Shown here in pieces: positions 1 to 4,380 of a DNA stretch of 5,636 nucleotides; position 1 is the stretch's first letter, and each line of letters starts with the position of its first letter. This DNA comes from Candidatus Microgenomates bacterium (GTDB lineage: Bacteria > Patescibacteriota > Microgenomatia > JAADGY01): positions 1 through 5,636 of the forward strand of contig WFRL01000062.1 in NCBI GenBank assembly GCA_015486555.1, given 5' to 3'. The translations under genes and the position numbers were made by a program. The notes below the pieces were generated by a model. The model was not told the origin of the DNA. It searched no databases and was given only the letters and a program-made list of their open reading frames with translations.

Positions 1-42
1 ATTAAAATTAAGATTTTAAAATTTGATTTGATTAAAAATTTC

Positions 43-133
43 AAATTAAAAATTAAAAATTAAAAATTAATCCCTTAGTTCCTAGTTCCAGACAAACTGA
101 GTTCTAAGCTCCAAGTTCTAAGTTCCAAGCTCC
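43..133. repeat. Intergenic 7-base (heptad) repeat array, left copy
   Basis: Four perfect copies of AAATTAA (43-70) are followed by degenerate heptads built on AGTTCC/AGCTCC/AGTTCT at 77, 84, 100, 107, 114, 121 and 128. The period is 7, with one 2-base slip between 84 and 100. The first 42 bases are A/T-rich, may hold further degenerate units, and show no gene. The right-hand array at 5483-5573 carries the same AGTTCC motif on the opposite strand. Function is unknown. Such arrays resemble low-complexity intergenic repeats I associate with CPR genomes, but that association is from memory. Confidence 0.75.
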
Positions 134-139
134 ATCTTG

Positions 140-145
140 TATAAT
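140..145 (+). promoter_or_regulatory. Promoter -10 element for groES-trxB
   Basis: A perfect TATAAT lies 50 bases before the groES start, so transcription should begin near 152. No good -35 is visible at 16-18 bp spacing, because that stretch is the AGTTCC heptad array. Recognition may therefore depend on the -10 or on something binding the repeat. No complete CIRCE (HrcA) element is seen here, although groES genes often have one. The resulting leader is about 44 nt. Confidence 0.6.
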
Positions 146-168
146 TATTAAATGTTGAGATGTTATTA

Positions 169-195
169 AGAAGTTCCTTTAAAAGGAGGAGTTCT
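169..195 (+). promoter_or_regulatory. groES Shine-Dalgarno inside a possible hairpin
   Basis: The ribosome binding site AAGGAGGA (183-190) sits 5 nt before ATG 196. Just upstream, TCCTT (175-179) can pair with AAGGA (183-187). AGAA (169-172) can pair with UUCU (192-195) across an internal loop. The folded form would hide the Shine-Dalgarno, as in RNA thermometers of heat-shock genes. The pairing is visible in the sequence; the regulatory role is inference. Confidence 0.4.
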
Positions 196-480
196 ATGAG
201 TAGTTTACAACCGTTAGGGGAAAATATTGTGGCTCGACCAGTAGAAGCCAAAAGAGAAACTGCTTCGGGCATTGTTTTGCCTGATTCGGCTAAAGAAGGT
301 TCTAAACAAGCAGAGGTTATAGCTGTAGGTAAGGAAGTGAAGGAGATTTCCCCAGGAGATGTGATTATTTATAAAGAGTTTGCCGCCCATCAAGTTAAGT
401 TAGACGGCCAGGATTATCTAATTATTCCAGCAGCTGACGTTTTAGCAGTGGTAGTTGAGTCAGCTAAGTTGAGGAAGTAG
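196..480 (+). CDS. groES: Co-chaperonin GroES (Hsp10)
   Basis: GroES is the heptameric lid that closes the GroEL folding chamber in the cytoplasm. The product is 94 residues, the usual family length. It begins with the conserved strand SLQPLGENIVARPVEA, followed by the mobile GroEL-binding loop ETASGIVLPDSAKE (about residues 22-35), an AEVIAVG strand, the SPGDVIIYKEFAAHQVKLDG core, and the closing strand ADVLAVVE. I chose ATG 196 over the in-frame ATG 160 because 196 has a strong Shine-Dalgarno at 5 nt spacing. The 160 start would add a 12-residue tail with no family counterpart and would translate through the Shine-Dalgarno itself. It is first in an operon with trxB, 8 nt downstream. No groEL is in the window, so its partner must be encoded elsewhere. 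Identity is near certain. Confidence 0.97.
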   Translation: MSSLQPLGENIVARPVEAKRETASGIVLPDSAKEGSKQAEVIAVGKEVKEISPGDVIIYKEFAAHQVKLDGQDYLIIPAADVLAVVVESAKLRK

Positions 481-488
481 GAGACCAA

Positions 489-1502
489 ATGAAGTACCAA
501 ACGACAATTTTAGGTTCAGGTCCAGCTGGTTTAACGGCGGCTATTTATGCTTCCCGAGGCGGTTTGGAAACTGCCTTAATTGGTGGTCAAGAGAGAGGAG
601 GGCAGTTGATGTTGACGACTGAGGTTGAGAATTTCCCCGGGTTTCCAGAGGGCATCTTAGGCCCCGATTTGATGGAACGGACCATTAAACAGGCAGCCAA
701 GTTTGGAACTGAGATAATTGATGACCAAGTAGAAAGAATAGACAAAAAAGAAGATGGTTTTACTCTTCATTTAATTTCTGGCCAAATAGTAGAAGCAGCC
801 TCAGTAGTAGTGGCCACTGGAGCTTCAGCTAAGTGGTTGGGAGTACCTGGCGAGAAGGAACTTAGAGGAAAAGGGGTTTCTGCTTGTGCGACCTGTGACG
901 GGTTTTTCTTTAAAAACAAAGTAGTTACCGTTGTTGGTGGAGGTGATGTAGCTATGGAGGAGGCAAGTTATTTAACTAAGTTTGCTTCCAAAGTGCGCAT
1001 TATTCATAGACGTGATGCTCTTCGAGCGGCAAAAGTGATGCAAGATCGAGTTTTTAATAATCCTAAAGTTGAGATGGTTTGGAATAGTGTAGTGGAGGCG
1101 GTTTTGGGAAAAGATAAGGTTGAGGGTTTGAGAGTGAAAAATGTTAAAACAGGAAAAGTAACTCAGTTGCCAACAGATGGACTCTTTGTAGCTATTGGCC
1201 ACCAGCCAAATACTGCTTTTTTACAAGACTTGGTAGCGGTAGATGAAAAAGGCTATCTTATTACCAGCTGGCGCTTAGCTTTGGAAATAAACTGGTTAGA
1301 ACAGGGCTTAAAAACATATCTTCCACTACAGCGAATTAAAGAATTGAAAAGAGAGTTTCGGTTTAAGTACCCTCACATTACCTCTGTTGAAGGCATCTGG
1401 GCGGCGGGGGATGTAGCTGATTACCGTTATCAACAAGCGGTTACTGCTGCTGGAGCTGGTTGTTCAGCAGCCTTGGAAGTAATGGAGTGGCTGAAGAAAT
1501 AA
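489..1502 (+). CDS. trxB: Thioredoxin-disulfide reductase with an internal insertion
   Basis: This FAD/NADPH enzyme of the low-molecular-weight type passes electrons from NADPH to thioredoxin in the cytoplasm. The FAD-binding GSGPAG is at residues 9-14. The redox pair CATC (C133, C136) precedes DG. The NADPH Rossmann motif VVGGGDVAMEEA is at 148-159, HRRD at 173-176, and the second FAD motif GIWAAGDV at 302-309 leads into the RYQQAVTAAGAGC stretch. At 337 residues it is longer than the roughly 315-320 typical. The excess lies at about 260-297 (nt 1266-1379), between the GYLIT strand and TSVEGIWAAGDV. There, 38 basic and aromatic residues replace a loop usually of 5-12. ATG 489 has AGGAG (479-483), which overlaps the groES stop codon, so translational coupling is likely. 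No thioredoxin gene is adjacent. Function is secure; the role of the insertion is unknown. Confidence 0.95.
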   Translation: MKYQTTILGSGPAGLTAAIYASRGGLETALIGGQERGGQLMLTTEVENFPGFPEGILGPDLMERTIKQAAKFGTEIIDDQVERIDKKEDGFTLHLISGQIVEAASVVVATGASAKWLGVPGEKELRGKGVSACATCDGFFFKNKVVTVVGGGDVAMEEASYLTKFASKVRIIHRRDALRAAKVMQDRVFNNPKVEMVWNSVVEAVLGKDKVEGLRVKNVKTGKVTQLPTDGLFVAIGHQPNTAFLQDLVAVDEKGYLITSWRLALEINWLEQGLKTYLPLQRIKELKREFRFKYPHITSVEGIWAAGDVADYRYQQAVTAAGAGCSAALEVMEWLKK

Positions 1503-1552
1503 CCAATTATCAATGATCAATTTTCAAACAAACTCCAATTACCAATGATCAA
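1503..1552. repeat. 18-base direct repeats of heptad type after trxB
   Basis: Two 18-base copies differing at one position begin at 1503 and 1535. Each reads as heptads (AATTATC, AATGATC, AATTTTC from 1505; AATTACC, AATGATC from 1537). The same motif, AATGACC-AATTTTC-AATGACC, occurs at 5551-5571. The copies start directly after the trxB stop codon and look like neutral intergenic repeat sequence. No hairpin with a T-tract is present here, so they do not terminate trxB. Confidence 0.65.
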
Positions 1553-1574
1553 ATATAAAAACTCTGTTTCTCAG

Positions 1575-1709
1575 GTCATCCTGAACGAGCCGTCAGGCGA
1601 AGTGAAGGATCTAGCGAGCGGAGCGAGCGCAAGAATTAGCACTCAGGCTTGGGAGTACACCCATGCGCCTTCGGCTAGATTCTTCGTCGCTCTAGCTCCT
1701 CAGAATGAC
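1575..1709. repeat. Dispersed REP/MITE-like imperfect inverted repeat
   Basis: The outer arms GTCATCCTGA (1575-1584) and TCAGAATGAC (1700-1709) are inverted copies with one mismatch. The inner arms GAAGGATCTAG (1604-1614) and CTAGATTCTTC (1675-1685) are likewise inverted with one mismatch. The centre contains a G/C-rich AGCGAGCGGAGCGAGCGC run. The base composition is more G/C-rich than its flanks. The GTCATCCTGA...GAAGGATCT pattern resembles a repeat I recall from many bacterial genomes, which suggests a mobile or passively dispersed element. No transposase and no clear target duplication are seen. A 68-codon open frame crosses it (1545-1751), but it has no ribosome binding site and follows the repeat, so I do not call it a gene. 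Confidence 0.7.
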
Positions 1710-1725
1710 TCGAGAAAAGGTTCTT

Positions 1726-1755
1726 ACTTTACGAACTTTAGAACTTTCTAACTTT
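1726..1755. repeat. Short tandem ACTTT-containing repeat
   Basis: ACTTT recurs at 1726, 1735, 1743 and 1751, mostly as GAACTTTM units spaced 8-9 bases apart. It lies directly after the inverted-repeat element and shares the AACTTT flavour of the heptad arrays. No function is apparent. CTGAGTTCT at 1768-1776 matches a stretch of the left array (98-105). Confidence 0.4.
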
Positions 1756-1796
1756 GCAAACTAATTTCTGAGTTCTGAATTATTTTCCCAAGTAGA

Positions 1797-1828
1797 ATTG
1801 TTATTGACAATATTGACAATGTTATTGT
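1797..1828 (+). promoter_or_regulatory. ATTGT/ACAAT half-site cluster with tandem TTGACA boxes
   Basis: Half-sites are arranged symmetrically: ATTGT (1797), ACAAT (1807), ACAAT (1816), ATTGT (1824). The middle is a perfect tandem duplication of the 9-mer ATTGACAAT (1803-1811 and 1812-1820). Each 9-mer contains a consensus -35 box, TTGACA (1804-1809 and 1813-1818). The best -10 candidates are poor: TGTAAA at 1826 or ATTAGT at 1836. If active, it would drive a short plus-strand transcript ending at the terminator at 1875-1902. Operator or promoter function is inference. Confidence 0.3.
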
Positions 1829-1874
1829 AAACTAAATTAGTACTTTCAGTTGAAAGGGCAGGCTGAAAGGAACT

Positions 1875-1902
1875 CCCAGCTCGATTTAGAGCTGGGTTTT
1901 TT
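1875..1902 (+). terminator. Rho-independent terminator, plus strand
   Basis: CCCAGCTC (1875-1882) and GAGCTGGG (1889-1896) form a perfect 8-bp stem with a 6-nt loop, followed by six T residues (1897-1902). The orientation fits plus-strand transcription, so it would end groES-trxB readthrough about 375 bases after trxB, or a short RNA from the TTGACA boxes at 1804-1818. The stop codon of the minus-strand regulator gene overlaps the T-tract (1901-1903). In that direction the stem is not followed by T residues, so it is at best a weak terminator there. Confidence 0.88.
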
Positions 1903-2338
1903 ATCCCTCCTTTTCTATTATCTTAAACTCTCCACTTAGATGACCACTAGGATTGAAGGAAAGATTAAATAAATAATGTCCTGCTTCGATTACACATTGA
2001 TGTTCATCCTCATTGTAATCAATCTTCTTGTGAGGGTGGGATAAGATTTTATTTAGAACCAATCTCCACCGCGGCATAGGTAATAGTCCCATCTTAATAA
2101 AGATGGCTTTTATCTCCTCTAAGTAGTGATTATCTTTATTTAGCTGGTAGAATTCGTAGTTATCCACCTTACGCTTCTTTAGAAGATTAAGTTTGACTAA
2201 TCTTTTGAGAGATTGATTGACGCTGTTGGGGTATTTATGGGTAAGGTGAACTATCTGATTAGGGTAGAACTGAGCTTTAGGGTGACGGAGGAAAAGGACA
2301 AGGATTTTATCTGTTGTTATTGAGAATAATGCCTCCAT
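1901..2338 (-). CDS. Winged-helix transcriptional regulator, ArsR/MarR-like
   Basis: The 145-residue protein starts with a winged helix-turn-helix (about residues 8-80). A helix-rich start (TDKILVLFLRHP) and a YPNQIVHLT helix precede the likely recognition helix PNSVNQSLKRLVKLNLL (37-53). Next comes a basic wing, KKRKVDNYEFYQLN, and the helix HYLEEIKAIFIK. This matches the general wHTH of small archaeal and bacterial ArsR-like regulators, with no metal-binding Cys cluster. Residues 90-145 (PRWRLVLNKIL... then a beta-rich tail) are not recognised and could be a ligand or dimer domain. It lies 42 nt downstream of rpsA on the same strand but seems to have its own promoter. There is no Shine-Dalgarno; a leaderless mRNA would start at about the ATG. 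Targets are unknown. Confidence 0.75.
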   Translation of the reverse strand: MEALFSITTDKILVLFLRHPKAQFYPNQIVHLTHKYPNSVNQSLKRLVKLNLLKKRKVDNYEFYQLNKDNHYLEEIKAIFIKMGLLPMPRWRLVLNKILSHPHKKIDYNEDEHQCVIEAGHYLFNLSFNPSGHLSGEFKIIEKEG

Positions 2339-2346
2339 GGTTGTTA

Positions 2347-2375
2347 ATTATAAAAGAGATTGCTTAATTTTACAA
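2347..2375 (-). promoter_or_regulatory. Promoter for the winged-helix gene, leaderless type
   Basis: On the minus strand, TTGTAA (2375-2370) is followed by a 17-bp spacer and a perfect TATAAT (2352-2347). The start codon is 8 nt further on, so transcription should begin at or within 1-2 nt of the AUG. No Shine-Dalgarno precedes the gene. The promoter lies in the 42-base rpsA-regulator gap and slightly upstream of it lies the rpsA stop codon. Confidence 0.6.
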
Positions 2376-2380
2376 ATTTA

Positions 2381-3505
2381 TTAGCGGTAGGGCATGCTGG
2401 GCTTGGCTAGAACTAAACCAACGGAAAGCCGGCGGTGATCTGAATCAATTGATTCAATGTAGCATTGGACCTTTTCTCCTTCTCTTAGGACCACGTCGGT
2501 GGGAATTTTAGAAATGTGGAGAAGAGCATCGACTCCTGGCTTAATGTTGATAAAAGCCCCAAAAGGTTCTACCTTTTTTACTTTTCCAGAAACGATTGAG
2601 TTAATAGGGTATTCTTTCTCTAAATTTTTCCATGGATCCTGGCTTAGCCTCTTAAGAGATATTTGAAGTTTACCGGTATTTTTATCGACGCTAATTATTT
2701 TTACCTTAACGTCCTGGCCAACTTTAACATAATCTTCAATTCTGTCTACTTTTTCCCAAGCAATCTCGGAAATGTGAACCAGTCCATCAAGATAAACACT
2801 ATCTTCATCGGTTTTTCCCTTCTTAACCTTTACTTTAACAAAAGCCCCAAAGGGGACGATGCCGGTTATTACTCCTGAGTATACCTTCTTAAGGTCTAGT
2901 TTATCTAAAATTTCTTTCTTTTTCTCTTCAAGAGGGGCTTCAGTGACTAACTTTTCGGAAAGAACTAACCTGTTAAGCTCTGGTTTAACCTCAATGACTT
3001 TTACTTGTAGTTTTTTACCAATTAATTTTTGGTAATGGCCAGCCCATTTAGCTGAGAATTGACTAGCAGGTATAAAACCTTGTAGATCAAGAGCGTTTAC
3101 TAAAAGCCCTCCTTTAACTAGTTCTTGACCGGTAACTTCGAAGCTCTTGCCAGTTTCAAAATATTCCTCCATTTTTTGCCACTTATGTTCGATAATGGCT
3201 CGGCGAATGGATAAGAGTAACTGACCTTTTTCGTCTTCTTCCCTCACTACATAGGCTTGGATATGGTCTCCTACCTGGAGGTTTTTAATGAAATCCTGAG
3301 ATAATTTAATTTCCTTTTCCGGAATAACACCCTCTGTTTTTGTTCCGATATCCACTAAGATAATCTTCTTAGTAATTAAGGTTATTGTTCCTTCTACTTT
3401 GTCTCCCTTCTTAAAGACACGGAGGCTATCTTCACCTACTTGGGAAAGTAGCTCGTCCATTGAACGAGGTTCTTTTTTTACTCTCGAACTGGGTTTTTTG
3501 ATCAT
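2381..3505 (-). CDS. rpsA: 30S ribosomal protein S1, four S1 domains
   Basis: S1 binds mRNA on the small ribosomal subunit and helps initiation. The 374-residue protein has four S1 (OB-fold) RNA-binding repeats at about 33-101, 118-184, 207-287 and 304-364. Repeat 2 has the S1-specific signature VKGGLLVNALDLQGFIPASQ. Repeats 3 and 4 have the classic PFGAF and HIS motifs (PFGAF at 218-222, VHISEI at 243-248; PFGAF at 314-318, LHISKI at 329-334). Repeat 3 carries a lysine-rich insertion of about 12 residues (227-238). The basic N-terminal tail (1-14) is probably flexible. The length is like short S1 forms rather than the six-domain E. coli protein. ATG 3505 has AGGAGG (3523-3518), but at a long 12-nt spacing; no better start exists. 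It is divergent from the DsbA-like gene. No terminator is seen before the regulator downstream, so cotranscription is possible. Confidence 0.93.
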   Translation of the reverse strand: MIKKPSSRVKKEPRSMDELLSQVGEDSLRVFKKGDKVEGTITLITKKIILVDIGTKTEGVIPEKEIKLSQDFIKNLQVGDHIQAYVVREEDEKGQLLLSIRRAIIEHKWQKMEEYFETGKSFEVTGQELVKGGLLVNALDLQGFIPASQFSAKWAGHYQKLIGKKLQVKVIEVKPELNRLVLSEKLVTEAPLEEKKKEILDKLDLKKVYSGVITGIVPFGAFVKVKVKKGKTDEDSVYLDGLVHISEIAWEKVDRIEDYVKVGQDVKVKIISVDKNTGKLQISLKRLSQDPWKNLEKEYPINSIVSGKVKKVEPFGAFINIKPGVDALLHISKIPTDVVLREGEKVQCYIESIDSDHRRLSVGLVLAKPSMPYR

Positions 3506-3541
3506 AAATGATTTTTGCCTCCTTTCCTTAACAATGTTTGG

Positions 3542-3570
3542 ATTATAACTTATCTTTCTTTCTTTGGCAA
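3542..3570 (-). promoter_or_regulatory. rpsA promoter
   Basis: On the minus strand, TTGCCA (3570-3565), a 17-bp purine-rich spacer and a perfect TATAAT (3547-3542) form a near-consensus sigma70 promoter. Transcription should start near 3535, giving a leader of about 30 nt that includes the Shine-Dalgarno. The -35 end touches the palindrome at 3569-3590. Confidence 0.8.
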
Positions 3571-3590
3571 CAGCTTTGACAAAAGCTGTT
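3569..3590. promoter_or_regulatory. Perfect palindrome, candidate operator between divergent promoters
   Basis: The arms AACAGCTTT (3569-3577) and AAAGCTGTT (3582-3590) are exact inverted copies separated by GACA. The site fully covers the -35 box of the plus-strand DsbA-like promoter (3576-3581) and touches the -35 box of the rpsA promoter (3565-3570). A dimeric repressor bound here could control both genes. The binding protein is unknown. A run of T follows the right arm, so a terminator-like hairpin is possible, but no plus-strand gene lies upstream to need one. Confidence 0.5.
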
Positions 3591-3603
3591 TTTATGCTAA
3601 TCT
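3576..3603 (+). promoter_or_regulatory. Promoter for the DsbA-like gene, leaderless type
   Basis: A consensus TTGACA (3576-3581), a 16-bp spacer ending in an extended -10 TGC (3595-3597), and TAATCT (3598-3603) place transcription start at about 3610, which is the A of the ATG. No Shine-Dalgarno is present. The arrangement predicts a leaderless mRNA. Confidence 0.6.
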
Positions 3604-3609
3604 AGAAAT

Positions 3610-4380
3610 ATGCAAAAAAACAAAAAGGTTGCAGCTTTTGTTTTTAATGGGGTAGACGTTATTTTAATTCTCCTTTTTATTATCTTCCTTTTGGGTGGTT
3701 TTTATTTTTACCATCAAGAACGAGTTCTAGAAGGCAGTTCTCCTACTCCTAAAGTAATCAAAAAAGTGGTAGCTCGCAATCCAAGGTTTGAAGACTGTCT
3801 TAGTTCAGGAAAGTATAAAGAAAAGGTAAATAATTTTTCTCAGCAAGCTCAAACAGCGGGAGTTGTATCCACTCCCACCTCAGTTGTCTATGATTTGAAA
3901 ACAGGAAGAAAATTTGTCGAAGTTGGGGCTCAATCCTATGCTAAAGTGAAAGCCGATTTAGAAAAGTTTATCCAAGGCAAATCAATTTCTTTACCTAAAG
4001 GAGAGAAAATGAATCTTTCTAAAATAGTTAAGCCTGACCCGTCTAAGGACCACTGGTATGGGAGTAAGAATGCCCGTTATGTAATAATTGAGTACTCTGA
4101 TTTTGAGTGTCCTTTTTGTCGCCGTTTTCACTCTGTGCCTAAAAAGTTGTTGAAAGACTTTGGGGATAAGCTTGCTTGGGTTTATCGACATGTTCCCTTA
4201 AACTCAATTCACCCTAATTCTCAAATGGAAGCCGAGGCTTCTGAATGTGCTACTGAAATAGGGGGAAACCAAGGTTTCTGGAAATATGCTAATAAGCTGT
4301 TTGAAGAGACGAAGTCAAACGGTCGATCCTTCTCTAAAGAAGACTTAATTGAGATGGCCAACAAGTTGGGATTAAAGTAG
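3610..4380 (+). CDS. Membrane-anchored DsbA-like thiol oxidoreductase, apparently circularly permuted
   Basis: This is a thioredoxin-fold disulfide oxidoreductase or isomerase (DsbA/Thioredoxin_4 type), 256 residues, probably tethered outside the membrane. Residues 1-8 are basic, 9-34 form one hydrophobic membrane segment, and 41-55 are a linker. Residues 57-122 (NPRFEDCLSSGKYKEKV, cis-Pro loop STPT at 87-90, final helix AKVKADLEKFI) are what normally ends this fold. Residues 148-256 hold what normally begins it: strand YVIIEYSDFE, active site CPFC (C167, C170), VYRHVPLN, the ECA segment with C213, and closing helices to ANKLGLK. Joining the end (GLK) to residue 57 (NPRF) restores the usual order without a gap. 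C63 and C213 match a second Cys pair I recall from such proteins. ATG 3610 fits a leaderless promoter. The stop codon abuts the next gene. No DsbB/VKOR partner is seen. Confidence 0.85.
   Translation: MQKNKKVAAFVFNGVDVILILLFIIFLLGGFYFYHQERVLEGSSPTPKVIKKVVARNPRFEDCLSSGKYKEKVNNFSQQAQTAGVVSTPTSVVYDLKTGRKFVEVGAQSYAKVKADLEKFIQGKSISLPKGEKMNLSKIVKPDPSKDHWYGSKNARYVIIEYSDFECPFCRRFHSVPKKLLKDFGDKLAWVYRHVPLNSIHPNSQMEAEASECATEIGGNQGFWKYANKLFEETKSNGRSFSKEDLIEMANKLGLK
3999..4011 (+). promoter_or_regulatory. Internal Shine-Dalgarno and ATG within the DsbA-like gene
   Basis: AGGAG (3999-4003) lies 5 nt before an in-frame ATG (4009, Met134). This is the exact boundary between the tail-half and the active-site half of the protein. 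Initiation here would give a 123-residue product (4009-4380) containing CPFC but lacking the membrane segment and cis-Pro loop. The main start at 3610 has no Shine-Dalgarno, so this is the best ribosome binding site in the gene. Use in the cell is unproven. Confidence 0.4.

Noticed and set aside
160..195. Upstream in-frame start for groES at 160
   Set aside because: It adds 12 residues absent from the family and runs through the strong Shine-Dalgarno that clearly serves ATG 196.
75..272. 65-codon minus-strand open frame over the repeat array and groES start
   Set aside because: It is antisense to groES and composed largely of translated AGTTCC heptads (repeating ELRTWSLEL-like peptide).
972..1202. 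Minus-strand open frame inside trxB
   Set aside because: It is a shadow of a well-conserved gene, with no ribosome binding site and no recognisable product.
1636..1659. CIRCE-like half-site TTAGCACTC
   Set aside because: The left half is exact, but the right half after 8-9 bases matches only in part (GAGTAC), and it lies inside the repeat element, after rather than before the groES operon.
1545..1751. 68-codon plus-strand open frame
   Set aside because: It spans the inverted-repeat element and the ACTTT repeat, has no ribosome binding site or promoter, and its product looks like translated repeat.
2663..2878. Plus-strand open frame inside rpsA
   Set aside because: It is antisense to conserved S1 domains 3-4, with no recognisable protein or start signals.
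3569..3593. Palindrome plus T-run read as a rho-independent terminator
   Set aside because: The stem is A/T-rich, no plus-strand gene lies upstream, and it covers a consensus -35 box, so an operator is the better reading.
3991..4191. Minus-strand open frame inside the DsbA-like gene
   Set aside because: It is antisense to the CPFC-coding region and shows no family resemblance.
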